Part shown: piece by piece, positions 40,074-48,324 of the stretch
Numbering within the stretch: the first letter of the stretch is position 1
Layout of the letters: the number at the start of each line of letters is the position of its first letter
Notes under the pieces: generated by a model
The model's database searches: none
What the model was told of the DNA's origin: nothing
The model's input: only the letters and a program-made list of their open reading frames with translations
Translations under genes and position numbers: made by a program
Assembly: GCF_016598475.1 (NCBI RefSeq)
Contig: NZ_JAEMUX010000029.1
Span: 24,881 to 88,880 of the forward strand
DNA: 64,000 nt
From: Streptomyces adelaidensis
GTDB taxonomy: Bacteria; Actinomycetota; Actinomycetes; Streptomycetales; Streptomycetaceae
Direction: 5' to 3'

Positions 40074-40447
40074 CCGACCGCGACTCAGCCCTCCCCGGGC
40101 GGCGCGTGATCCGGGTGTGCGCCCGCTGCGGACGCGGCACGGAGAACGCCGTGGTGGTCCACAGGCACCACGCCGCCACCGGCCCCGGCTGCGACGTCCA
40201 CGCCTGTCAGGAGTGCGCCGCCGCCCACTACCCGCCCCCGGTGGACCCTCTGGGACCGCTCGCCACCACCTCACGCACCTCGCGAATGGCGATGCGCGTG
40301 TACAAGGTCACGGCCGACGGGAGACGGACCCAGGACCGCGCCGAGATCCACATCTGGACGGGAAACCACACGGACCCCCTCCCGCAGACGGCGGCCTTCC
40401 CACCCTGTGCCTGTCCTCGCTGCGATAACTCGTCACAGACCTGCTGA
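40070..40447 (+). CDS. Small Cys-rich, probable zinc-binding protein
   Basis: A 125-residue protein with Cys pairs CARCGRG, CDVHACQEC and a terminal CACPRC...C, suggesting one or two zinc sites. No family was recognised. It is translationally coupled to the preceding gene (ATGA) and followed by a small GC hairpin. Confidence 0.65.
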   Translation: MTDRDSALPGRRVIRVCARCGRGTENAVVVHRHHAATGPGCDVHACQECAAAHYPPPVDPLGPLATTSRTSRMAMRVYKVTADGRRTQDRAEIHIWTGNHTDPLPQTAAFPPCACPRCDNSSQTC

Positions 40448-40449
40448 CC

Positions 40450-40467
40450 TTGGCGGGCCCCCGCCAA
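40450..40467 (+). terminator. Short GC hairpin after the Cys-rich gene
   Basis: TTGGCGGG / CCCGCCAA, 8-bp stem with a 2-base loop, just after the stop codon. Weakly supported as a terminator. Confidence 0.4.
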
Positions 40468-40673
40468 AGCGGGCCTTGAAAGCCGAGCGGCGACGCGCAC
40501 CGCCGAGAGTGCGGCCCGGGGCGGTGATTGGCGCATCCACACGGGGAGCGGACAGATGGCGGGGTCTACACGCCGGAGCGCATGTCCGTGCGCTCGCGCC
40601 CCACCCACGCGATCCTCTTCCTGACGACCGACGACGCCCGACACCGCCACCCCCCACGGAGGAGAACCCCACC

Positions 40674-41240
40674 ATGCGAAAGCTCGTCCTGATGATGTCC
40701 CTCTCCCTCGACGGCTACATGGAGGGCCCGAACCGCGAAATCGACTGGCACTTCGTCGACGACGAACTGCACACGCACTTCAACGACGTCCTCAGGGACA
40801 TGGGCGCCTTCCTGGAAGGCCGTGTCACCTACCAGCTGATGGCCGACTACTGGCCCACGGCCGACCAGGACCCCGCAGCCTCACGTGTCACGACCGACTT
40901 CGCGGCGATCTGGCGCACCATGCCGAAGCTCGTCTTCTCCCGGACCCTCCAGCACGCCGACGCGCACACCACGATCGTCCGGGATGTCGTCGTGGAGGAC
41001 ATCGAGGCCCTCAAGGCGCAGGACGGAGGCGATCTGGCCCTCGGCGGCGCGGACCTCGCCGCCGAGTTCATGCGCCACGACCTGATCGACGAATACCGGC
41101 TCTACATCCACCCGGTGGTGATCGGCGCGGGCAAGCGCCTCTTCCCGCAGTCCGACGTCATGTCGCCGACCGCGCTACGCCTGATCGAGACCCGCACCTT
41201 CGGCAACGGAGTCGTACTCATGCGCCACGGCAGGAACTAG
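40674..41240 (+). CDS. Dihydrofolate reductase-family protein (RibD C-terminal fold)
   Basis: A 188-residue member of the RibD_C/DHFR-like family. The N-terminus MRKLVLMMSLSLDGYMEGPN, the GAFLEGRVTYQLMADYWP segment and the NADPH-binding-type GGDLALGGADLAAEF are typical. GGAGGAG precedes the ATG. These are NADPH-dependent reductases of unassigned substrate and are not the housekeeping DHFR. Monocistronic; convergent with the AI-2E gene. Confidence 0.9.
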   Translation: MRKLVLMMSLSLDGYMEGPNREIDWHFVDDELHTHFNDVLRDMGAFLEGRVTYQLMADYWPTADQDPAASRVTTDFAAIWRTMPKLVFSRTLQHADAHTTIVRDVVVEDIEALKAQDGGDLALGGADLAAEFMRHDLIDEYRLYIHPVVIGAGKRLFPQSDVMSPTALRLIETRTFGNGVVLMRHGRN

Positions 41241-41257
41241 CCCCACCGCAGAGGCAG

Positions 41258-42730
41258 TCAGCCGCCGGTCCTCTCACGGGAGTACGCCCGCAACGACCCC
41301 ACCACCGTGTTCGTCACCGCGACCAACGGCACCGCCACCACCGCGCCCCCGATCCCCGCGACCATGCCACCCGCGGCGACGGACAGCACGACGGCGAGCG
41401 GATGGACCCGTACGGCCCGCCCGAGGATGAACGGCTGGAGGATGTGCCCCTCGATCTGCTGGACGGCGAGGACCACGACCAGCGTCATGACGGCGGTGAA
41501 GACGCCCTGCGTCACCAGCGCCACGACCACGGCCAGCGCGCCCGAGACGACCGCGCCCACCAGGGGGATGAAGGCGAACAGGAAGATGAAGACGGCGAGG
41601 GGCACGGCCATCGGCACGTCCAGGAAGTAGATACCCAGGCCGATGAAGATCGCGTCGATCAACGCCACTATCACCGTGCCGCGTACGTACGCCGTCAACG
41701 TCCGCCAGGCCCGCGGCCCGGCATCGGCGACACCCGGCCGGGCCGCGGCCGGCACCAGCTTCAGGCTCCACTGCCAGATCCGCTTGCCGTCGTAGAGCAG
41801 GAAGAGCGTGGAGAACATCGTCAGGAGGATGCCGGTGAGCGCCTCGACGATGACGGTCACGCCCTCCAGGCCGGCCGAGGTGATGGTGTCCGTGTTGTCG
41901 CTGATCGCCTCGCGGAGGTTCTTGGCGATGTCGTTGATCTGGTTCTCGGTGACATGGAACGGGCTGTCGAGCAGCCAGCCGCGCAACTCCTCGATGCCGT
42001 CCTGGACCTGGTCGGAGAGGTCGTCGACGTTCTCCATGACCTGCCAGGTGACGAACCAGCCGATCAGCCCTATGACGACGAAGCCGAGGACGGCGCTCAG
42101 GGCCGTGGCGAGGCCGCGCGGGACGCCGTACCGGGTCAGCCGGGCCACCGTCGGCTGGAGGATGGCGGTGACGAGCAGTGCGGTGGTGAACGACAGCACC
42201 AGTAGCTGTATCGAGCTGATGACCCGCATCAACACCCAGACGGTGCCCGCGAGTACGAGCAGCCGCCAGCCGGCCTCGGCCGCGACCCGCATGCCCCACG
42301 GCACCGCGGAGGCGGGGTCGGGGCGGGCGTAGAGGACGGGGGCGGCCACCGCGCCCCGGGCGGCGACGGCGGGGGAGTCCGGGGAGCCGCTCCCCGCGGC
42401 CTCGGAACCCCTGGCGCCGTCCTCGGAGTCACCGGCCCGGCCGCCGTCGCCGACCTTGCCACCGCTCTCCGAGACGCCTGTGCCGGTGTCCGCGCCGGTG
42501 TCCGCGCCGGTGTCCCTGCCGGTGTCCGCGCCGGTGTCCCTGCCGGTGTCCGCGCCGGTGTCCCTGCCGGTGTCCGCGCCGGTGTCCCTGCCGATGTCAG
42601 TGTCGTCGTCGGACCTCGTACGCCCTTCGGCGCTCTCCGACTCGATCTCCGCCCGGCGGCGCTCCAACCGCTCGCCCCACCCGCGCAGTCCGGCGCCGAG
42701 CCGGCCGAGCCATCCAGGAACCCGCGACAT
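41258..42730 (-). CDS. AI-2E family transporter (PurR/TqsA-type permease)
   Basis: A 490-residue membrane protein. The N-terminal ~160 residues are cytoplasmic, acidic and repeat-rich (GADTGRDT units). The permease domain follows, with eight hydrophobic helices in the AI-2E-family order and a long amphipathic middle (LSDQVQDGIEELRGWLLDSP). The C-terminal signature region FIPLVGAVVSG and ILGRAVRVHPLAVVLSVAAG is typical. Members export AI-2 or act as Na+/H+ antiporters or other carriers; the substrate here is unknown. ATG 42730 has AGAGGA upstream. Confidence 0.85.
   Translation of the reverse strand: MSRVPGWLGRLGAGLRGWGERLERRRAEIESESAEGRTRSDDDTDIGRDTGADTGRDTGADTGRDTGADTGRDTGADTGADTGTGVSESGGKVGDGGRAGDSEDGARGSEAAGSGSPDSPAVAARGAVAAPVLYARPDPASAVPWGMRVAAEAGWRLLVLAGTVWVLMRVISSIQLLVLSFTTALLVTAILQPTVARLTRYGVPRGLATALSAVLGFVVIGLIGWFVTWQVMENVDDLSDQVQDGIEELRGWLLDSPFHVTENQINDIAKNLREAISDNTDTITSAGLEGVTVIVEALTGILLTMFSTLFLLYDGKRIWQWSLKLVPAAARPGVADAGPRAWRTLTAYVRGTVIVALIDAIFIGLGIYFLDVPMAVPLAVFIFLFAFIPLVGAVVSGALAVVVALVTQGVFTAVMTLVVVLAVQQIEGHILQPFILGRAVRVHPLAVVLSVAAGGMVAGIGGAVVAVPLVAVTNTVVGSLRAYSRERTGG
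42482..42600. repeat. 24-base tandem repeat in the AI-2E transporter gene
   Basis: About five units built from GTGTCCGCGCCG and GTGTCCCTGCCG alternate in frame and encode GADTGRDT repeats in the cytoplasmic N-terminus. Confidence 0.88.
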
Positions 42731-42895
42731 CATCCGTCCTCTTCCCCCGTCGCCCCTGCTGGTCACCACTCCTCCCGGGAGTTCAGTGGCTTCGACCGTA
42801 CATGGCCGAAGCCCCCCACCAAAGGACGGTGGAGGGCTTCGGAAGGTTGAACGGCCGGGCGGCGGGCACCCGGTGACCGGTCGGCCTGAGAGGGC

Positions 42896-43588
42896 CTAGT
42901 ACCAGTGGTTGGCCTGCCAGAAACCCCAGGCCTCACAGGGGCTGCCATAGCGGGATTCCATGTAGTTGAGGCCCCACTTGATCTGAGTGGCCGGGTTGGT
43001 GCGCCAGTCGGATCCGGCGGACGCGTACTTGCCGGCGGGCAGCGCCTGGAAGAGACCGTAGGCCCCCGAGGAGGGGTTGACGGCCTGGTAGTTCCAGGTG
43101 GACTCGTGGTTCACGATGTTGCTGAAGCACGTCCACTGGTCGCTCGCCACGACGGCCTTCGCCATCGCCTGGATCTCGGCGATGGCGTACGAGCTCTGGA
43201 CGGGGACGTCACCGAGGTCGCCGGCGGCTTCGGCCTTGTTCTCGGCCTCTTCCTTGTCCTTGCGATCCTGCTCGGCCTTCTCCGCCGCCTTCTGCTTGTC
43301 GATCGCGTCCTGGGCCGCCTTCTTACGGGCGGTCGCCTCGGCGTCCTTGCGGGCGCTCGCGTCGGCGGCGATGGCCTGGGCGTCGGCCTGTGCAGTCAGG
43401 GATGCGGTCTGGACCTGGGCCTGCTGGCCCACAGGAATGTCGGCGAGCAACGTGGTGTCGTTCGCGACCGCCTCGGCGTCGTCAGTGGTCTGGGCGGTGC
43501 TGCCGGAGGCAACGCCGACGACACTCCCGACTGCGGTGACCGCGGTGGCCGAAGCCACTGCGAATCCCCGGACCGAAATCCGGCTCAC
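42896..43588 (-). CDS. Secreted SLT-type transglycosylase with coiled-coil spacer
   Basis: A 230-residue exported wall hydrolase. The signal peptide (SRISVRGFAVASATAVTAVG, to about residue 30) is followed by an Ala/Lys/Glu-rich coiled-coil (about 60-130). The C-terminal lysozyme-like domain has FSNIVNHESTWNYQAVNPSS (catalytic Glu), GAYGLFQALPAGKYASAG and TQIKWGLNYMESRYG, ending ANHWY. GTG 43588 is preceded by GGAAGGAAACC, so it is preferred over ATG 43606. Streptomyces homologues act in spore germination or growth and are sometimes controlled by a c-di-AMP riboswitch. I do not see that riboswitch core here. Confidence 0.9.
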   Translation of the reverse strand: MSRISVRGFAVASATAVTAVGSVVGVASGSTAQTTDDAEAVANDTTLLADIPVGQQAQVQTASLTAQADAQAIAADASARKDAEATARKKAAQDAIDKQKAAEKAEQDRKDKEEAENKAEAAGDLGDVPVQSSYAIAEIQAMAKAVVASDQWTCFSNIVNHESTWNYQAVNPSSGAYGLFQALPAGKYASAGSDWRTNPATQIKWGLNYMESRYGSPCEAWGFWQANHWY

Positions 43589-44055
43589 ACGGTTTCCTTC
43601 CAGCATCGCCCGCCTCGGTGACCCTGGCGGACGCAATCGTGCCCCTGACGCTGGCCTCCCAACTGCGGGGTCACGGAGGCGCGGGCCCGGTGGGCAACTC
43701 CTTTGCGAGGAGCGCCGCGTGGTGCACGGGCGGCATACGACGACGCTATGGAGTTGACCTGATGCTGCTGTTGTTCTGTGCCGCTGGGGATACAGGTGTG
43801 TCGTATGCGGGGCCTGACAGGAATGAGACTCTGCCGTAACCGACACAGCAAGGCAATTCAGTGGTGCGTGTGAAAGCTCACACCTCGTTTGACGCAGGAG
43901 ATTCAAGGAAAGCCACACATGCCGAGGCGCCGCCCGGCTAGGCTCATCGCCTTTGCCGGACGGCGCCTTGAGGATTCGGTTGAATCCGCCGGTCCCGGTT
44001 GAATCCTCCGGTCCCGGATAAACCTGCCGGTCCTGGTTGAATCTGCCGGTCCCGG
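43589..44055. other. Intergenic region upstream of the transglycosylase gene
   Basis: About 470 bases: the 5' leader and promoter of the transglycosylase on the minus strand, then a tandem-repeat array downstream of phoH (43978-44072). The leader contains several GC hairpins (for example CTCCTCGCAAAGGAG) but not the GGGTGAAT core of ydaO riboswitches. No gene is supported. Confidence 0.4.
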
Positions 44056-44072
44056 TTAAATCTGCCCGTCCT
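43978..44072. repeat. Five 19-base tandem repeats spanning the phoH stop codon
   Basis: Imperfect units of GGTTGAATCCGCCGGTCCC occur at 43978, 43997, 44016, 44035 and 44054. The last unit includes the final codons and TAA stop of phoH, so the array appears to be a duplication of the gene's own 3' end running into the intergenic region. Confidence 0.9.
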
Positions 44073-45381
44073 CCAGCATTTCGGTCACAAGGGCCGCGAT
44101 CTGGGACCGTTCGGACCTGGTGAGGGTGACGTGGGCGAAGAGCGGATGCCCCTTCAGCTTCTCGACCACGGCGACGACACCGTCGTAGCGACCGACGCGC
44201 AGGTTGTCGCGCTGGGCCACGTCATGTGTCAGGACCACGCGGGAGTTCGCGCCGATCCGGGACAGCACGGTCAGCAGGACGTTCCGCTCCAGTGACTGCG
44301 CCTCGTCCACGATCACGAACGCGTCGTGCAGTGAACGGCCGCGGATGTGCGTGAGCGGCAGGACCTCCAGCATGCCGCGGGCGGTGACCTCCTCGATGAC
44401 CTCGCGGCTGGTGACCGCGGAGAGTGTGTCGAAGACCGCCTGCGCCCAGGGGCTCATCTTCTCGGACTCGGAGCCGGGCAGATAGCCGAGCTCCTGCCCG
44501 CCCACCGCGTAGAGCGGCCGGAAGACCATCACCTTCTGGTGCTGGCGCCGTTCGAGCACGGCCTCCAGTCCCGCGCACAGCGCCAGCGCCGACTTGCCGG
44601 TGCCGGCCCGGCCGCCCATCGACAGGATGCCGACGTCCGGGTCGAGCAGCAGATCCAGCGCGATGCGCTGCTCCGCGCTGCGGCCCTTGATGCCGAACGC
44701 CTCCCGGTCGCCCCGGACGAGCCGGATGTTGCCCTCGGGCGTCACCCGGCCCAGTGCCTTGCCGCGCTCCGACTGGATCGTCAGGCCGGTGTGCACGGGC
44801 AGTGTGCTCGCCTCTGGAACGAAGATCGACCCCTCCTCGAAGAGGATGTCGACCTGCTCGCCCGGCAGGGTCAGCTCGGACATCCCGGTCCACCCGGAGG
44901 CGTCCGTGATGGCCAGCTCCGCGCGGTACTCCTCGGCGAGGAGGCCCACGGAGGAGGCCTTGATCCGCAGCGGCAGATCCTTCGACACCACCGTGACGTC
45001 GAAGCCCTCGGCCTGCAGATTGCGGGCGACCGCGAGGATGCGGGAGTCGTTGTCCCCCAGGCGGTAGCCGCTCGGCAGCACGCTGGGATCCGAGTGGTTG
45101 AGCTCGACCCGCACGGTCCCGCCGAGCTCCCCGATGGGGATGGGGGCGTCGAGGCGACCGTGCCGCACCCGGAACTCGTCGAGCAGGCGGAGGGCCTGCC
45201 TGGCGAAGTACCCGAGTTCGGGATGGTGCCGCTTGGCCTCCAGCTCTGTGACCACCACGATCGGAAGCACGACCTCGTGCTCCTCGAAGCGGTTCAAAGC
45301 ATTCGGGTCGGCCAGCAGGACGCTGGTGTCGATGACATAGGTGCGCCGGTCTGGCATACGGCGCTTTGTGCTGGTCACCAC
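44056..45381 (-). CDS. PhoH family protein with N-terminal PIN domain
   Basis: A 441-residue protein. The PIN nuclease domain covers residues 10-140 (TYVIDTSVLLADPNALNRFE, GDNDSRILAVA). A linker and OB-like part follow. The PhoH ATPase covers about 235-435, with Walker A SMGGRAGTGKSALALCAG and Walker B DAFVIVDEAQSLE. PhoH2-type fusions are RNA helicase/RNase enzymes. Start GTG 45381 (VVTSTKRRMPDRRTYV) is chosen; a GTG at 45378 is equivalent and neither has a good ribosome site. It is strongly conserved-looking and probably a housekeeping gene. The stop codon lies in a tandem-repeat array. Confidence 0.92.
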   Translation of the reverse strand: MVTSTKRRMPDRRTYVIDTSVLLADPNALNRFEEHEVVLPIVVVTELEAKRHHPELGYFARQALRLLDEFRVRHGRLDAPIPIGELGGTVRVELNHSDPSVLPSGYRLGDNDSRILAVARNLQAEGFDVTVVSKDLPLRIKASSVGLLAEEYRAELAITDASGWTGMSELTLPGEQVDILFEEGSIFVPEASTLPVHTGLTIQSERGKALGRVTPEGNIRLVRGDREAFGIKGRSAEQRIALDLLLDPDVGILSMGGRAGTGKSALALCAGLEAVLERRQHQKVMVFRPLYAVGGQELGYLPGSESEKMSPWAQAVFDTLSAVTSREVIEEVTARGMLEVLPLTHIRGRSLHDAFVIVDEAQSLERNVLLTVLSRIGANSRVVLTHDVAQRDNLRVGRYDGVVAVVEKLKGHPLFAHVTLTRSERSQIAALVTEMLEDGQI

Positions 45382-45742
45382 GGAAGGACGTACCCCCTCG
45401 GATGAGGTCGGGGAGCGACGAGAATGAACCCAGGGTGGGCAGGGTGGGAACAATCGGCCGGTCGTCGGCACCGTTGCACGGGCCGGTGACCGGCCCTCCG
45501 CTGCGTCGTCCGTGCTGTGACCGCACGTTCGGGCTGGTGCAAAGGGCCTCCCGGGCGGACGGCCCCGAGCCGCCCGCTGAGATCCGACACCCGTGGTTCG
45601 GGCGTCGGCCTGACTGGCTTATGCCCTCGAACATGCGTCACCATGCCAAGCGGTACGACGGCGCCCCGGTGAACTCCTCGTTACTTCCGTCCCGATGGGG
45701 GTGATGCGCACCTCATCGGCAATACGCGGGTGATGCGGAGTT
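45382..45742. other. Intergenic region between uppS-like gene and phoH
   Basis: About 360 bases with no supported gene on either strand. It should contain the phoH promoter (minus strand) and the end of the isoprenyl transferase transcript. No clear hairpin with T-run was seen. Confidence 0.4.
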
Positions 45743-46516
45743 TCAGCCTCCGTAACGGCGGTGCCGTATCGCGTAGTCACGCAGGGCGCGCAGGAAGTCG
45801 ACCTTCCGGAAAGCCGGCCAGAAGACGTCGCAGAAGTAGTACTCGGAATGGGCGGTCTGCCAGAGCATGAATCCGGACAGCCGCTGCTCGCCGCTCGTGC
45901 GGATCACCAGGTCCGGGTCGGGCTGGTCGCCGGTGTAGAGGTGGCTGCCGATCAGGTCGACGGAGACGTTCTCGGCGAGCTCCTCCATGGAGGTGCCCTT
46001 GTCGTGCGCGTCCTGGACCATCGACCGTACGGCGTCGGCGATCTCCTGGCGGCCTCCGTATCCGATCGCGACGTTGACCAGTATCCCGTCGACGTGCGCG
46101 GTGGACTCCTCGGACTCCTTCAGCGCGGACTGCAACTGCCCGGGCAGCTGGTCCAGCGTGCCCACGTGGTGCACCCGCCAGCGGCCGTCGGCGGCGAGGG
46201 TGCGGACGACGTCCTCGATGATGCCGAAGAGCGGGACCAGCTCCTCCTGGGGGCGGCCGAAGTTGTCCGTGGAGAACAGCCAGAGGGTGACGACCTTCAC
46301 ATCCGTCTCGGTGCACCAGCCGAGGAATTCCTCGATCTTGTGCGCCCCGGCCCGGTGTCCCTGCGCGGTCGTGGATCCCGCGGCCTTCGCCCAGCGTCGG
46401 TTGCCGTCCATGATGACGCCGATGTGTTTGGGCACCTGGGCGTGGTCGAGGTGACCCTCGACCCTGCGTGCGTAGACCCTGACCAGCAGGCCGCGCAGTT
46501 TGTCGCGCAGGTTCAC
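45743..46516 (-). CDS. Isoprenyl (polyprenyl) diphosphate synthase, UppS/cis-prenyltransferase family
   Basis: A 257-residue cis-prenyltransferase that elongates farnesyl diphosphate with isopentenyl diphosphate to make the lipid carrier of wall synthesis. Motifs: HIGVIMDGNRRWAK (catalytic Asp), FSTDNFGRP, IGYGGRQEI, DLVIRTSGEQRLSGFMLWQT and the end SEYYFCDVFWPAFRK. GTG 46516 (VNLRDKLRG) matches the usual N-terminus; GGAGGGG lies 11 bases upstream. Streptomyces often has two such genes; this one is beside phoH rather than recO. Confidence 0.93.
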   Translation of the reverse strand: MNLRDKLRGLLVRVYARRVEGHLDHAQVPKHIGVIMDGNRRWAKAAGSTTAQGHRAGAHKIEEFLGWCTETDVKVVTLWLFSTDNFGRPQEELVPLFGIIEDVVRTLAADGRWRVHHVGTLDQLPGQLQSALKESEESTAHVDGILVNVAIGYGGRQEIADAVRSMVQDAHDKGTSMEELAENVSVDLIGSHLYTGDQPDPDLVIRTSGEQRLSGFMLWQTAHSEYYFCDVFWPAFRKVDFLRALRDYAIRHRRYGG

Positions 46517-46649
46517 GTGAATGTCAGCCCCTCCGTGCGGTGACGGTCCCCTTGGTGGGCAGAGCCTACCGGGGGTGGAGGCCAACTCTGCCAAGGAGTG
46601 CGCAGGGTTGGGGCGGGTCCGGGCCCGCCCGCTCCGCTCGAAAGCGGGC

Positions 46650-46692
46650 AAGAAAAAACGGGCCGGTCCGTGGGGGGGATACGGACCGGCCC
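46650..46692 (-). terminator. Rho-independent terminator reading leftward
   Basis: On the minus strand GGGCCGGTCCGT, a 9-base C-rich loop, ACGGACCGGCCC then CGTTTTTTCTTG: a 12-bp perfect stem followed by a U-run. It lies upstream of the isoprenyl transferase, so it ends a different minus-strand transcript that starts to the right, where no protein gene lies. Confidence 0.8.
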
Positions 46693-46760
46693 GAGGGGGG
46701 GTTTCCACCATAACCCTTCGTGAGTGATGCTGCGTGCATCGGCGTGCCACAACTACTCTC
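46650..46760 (-). ncRNA. Candidate small RNA with two C7 tracts (6C-like)
   Basis: Upstream of the U-run terminator the minus strand reads GATGC-ACGCA-GCATC (a small hairpin), CGAAGGGTTATGG, then AAACCCCCCCTCGG. The terminator loop itself is ATCCCCCCC. Two unpaired runs of at least six C in adjacent hairpins are the defining mark of the actinobacterial 6C RNA. Length (~100 nt) also suits it. The 5' end is not defined and the first hairpin is weak. The remaining region to 47161 shows nothing else but the small ORF at 46828. Confidence 0.4.
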
Positions 46761-46827
46761 CGCAGTCGAACGACAGCGTGGGCGTAGTCGCGGAACCGTT
46801 CATTCAGGGTGTGATCGGGGGGTGATC

Positions 46828-46944
46828 ATGGCCGGATCGCGGCGGATTCCAAGGGGGAAAGGCGAAATCCTGGCGGAATTGTGGGGATTGCGCATTCTTG
46901 TGCGACTCTCGCGAAGAGTGGGGCGAGCACCCTCGTACGGGTGA
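46828..46944 (+). CDS. Possible 38-residue basic peptide
   Basis: ATG 46828 is preceded by GGGGGGTGATC. The product MAGSRRIPRGKGEILAELWG, then LRILVRLSRRVGRAPSYG, is basic and amphipathic. It is antisense-side to the candidate small RNA's upstream region. Only the ribosome site and a tidy sequence support it. Confidence 0.3.
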   Translation: MAGSRRIPRGKGEILAELWGLRILVRLSRRVGRAPSYG

Positions 46945-47161
46945 AGCGGCGGCGGAACGCACGCTTGACGCCCGATGGGGCGCACGGCGCCGCGCAGCCC
47001 CCTCCCGCCGCGCGGTGCCGTGCCGCGCAGCTTTGCTCACGCGAATAACCTTGGTCTGAACCTACGTGAGCGGGGTCGCCGAAGCCAAGCCGCAGGCGAT
47101 AACGATGTGGAAACCGGTATATAGGCCAGGATCCGACCTGCATCGGTCTTAGCGTCGTCCC

Positions 47162-48319
47162 ATGAGAATCACCTGGGAGCAGGCGAGTGCGCGGCGGACC
47201 GAGCGGCAGTACCTGAGGGCTCCCGCGCCGCCCGGTACACCGGTCGCCGAGGTGGCCGGCGCGCTGCTCGGCGCCCACGCCCAGGTGCTGTCGGCGGCCG
47301 AGCTGTCGGTGGGGCTGCGGGCGGAGGGGATGACGCGGGCGGACGTACGGGCCGCGTTGTGGGAGGACCGGACGCTGGTGAGGACGTTCGGGCCGCGTGG
47401 CACCGTCCATCTGCTGCCCACCGCCGAGCTGCCCTTCTGGACGGCCGCGCTGACCGCGATCCCGTCCGGCGCGAGCCCCTTCCCTCCGGACGTGCGACTC
47501 GGCGCCGAGCGGGCGGCGCAGGTCGTGGCCGCCATCGGCGCCGCACTGGACGGGACCACGCTCACCCTCGACGAACTGGGCGAGGAGGTCGTCGCCCGCA
47601 CCGGGCCCTGGGCCGGCGACCGCGTCATGCCCGCCTTCCAGGACATGTGGCCCCGCCGGCGTCAGGTCATGCACCGCGCGGGCCGGTCCGGCGCCCTGTG
47701 CTTCGGCCCCGACCGGGGCCGCAAGGTCACGTACACCCGGCCACCGCACTTCGATCCCCTGCCCTCGGCGGACCAGGCCCTCGCCACTCTCGTACGGCAC
47801 TATCTCCGCGCCTACGGTCCGGCCGCCCCGCGCCACTTCGCCAGATGGGCGGCGGCCCCCGGCGCCTGGTCCGACCGCCTGTTCGCGTCGCTGGCCGCCT
47901 CCGGCGAGATCGAGCGGGCCGACTTCGAGGGCGAACCCGCCTGGCTGGCGGCCGGCGACACCGACTTCCCCGCCGACCCCGCGAGCGTCCTACGGGGCAT
48001 ACGCCTGCTCCCCTACTTCGACGCGTACGGCATCGCCGCGCAGCCCCGCGAGCGGTTCTTCCCCGGCCCGGCCTACGAACGCGCCCTGGCCCGCGGCCAG
48101 GCCGGCGACTACCCCCTGCTCCTCGTCGACGGCGTCGTCGCGGGCGTCTGGCACCAGCGGCGCCGGGGCAGTCGTACGACGGTCACGGTGGAACCACTGG
48201 GGCGGCTCACCGCCCGGCAGGAGCGGGAGCTGGGGGAGCGGGCGGAACGAGTGGGTGAAGTGCTGGAGGCACGGGCCGAGTTGGCGATCGGGAAGGTCAT
48301 GGTCGGCCCGCACGCGTAA
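47162..48319 (+). CDS. Winged-helix DNA-binding protein, HTH_42 (AlkZ/YcaQ superfamily)
   Basis: A 385-residue protein of the tandem winged-helix HTH_42 family that includes AlkZ-type DNA glycosylases. The N-terminal region ALLGAHAQVLSAAELSVGLR has HAQ where AlkZ has its catalytic QxQ. FGPRGTVHLLPTAELPFW and the C-terminal YPLLLVDGVVAGVWHQRRRG are typical. Glycosylase members unhook crosslinked or alkylated bases; many Streptomyces paralogues are uncharacterised. ATG 47162 follows a G+C-poorer promoter stretch. Convergent with the methyltransferase gene, 5 bases apart. Confidence 0.82.
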   Translation: MRITWEQASARRTERQYLRAPAPPGTPVAEVAGALLGAHAQVLSAAELSVGLRAEGMTRADVRAALWEDRTLVRTFGPRGTVHLLPTAELPFWTAALTAIPSGASPFPPDVRLGAERAAQVVAAIGAALDGTTLTLDELGEEVVARTGPWAGDRVMPAFQDMWPRRRQVMHRAGRSGALCFGPDRGRKVTYTRPPHFDPLPSADQALATLVRHYLRAYGPAAPRHFARWAAAPGAWSDRLFASLAASGEIERADFEGEPAWLAAGDTDFPADPASVLRGIRLLPYFDAYGIAAQPRERFFPGPAYERALARGQAGDYPLLLVDGVVAGVWHQRRRGSRTTVTVEPLGRLTARQERELGERAERVGEVLEARAELAIGKVMVGPHA

Positions 48320-48324
48320 GCGCC

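Noticed and set aside
43607..43870. Possible c-di-AMP (ydaO) riboswitch upstream of the transglycosylase
   Set aside because: Such riboswitches precede some Streptomyces wall hydrolase genes, but the GGGTGAAT core was not found in the leader; only generic GC hairpins.
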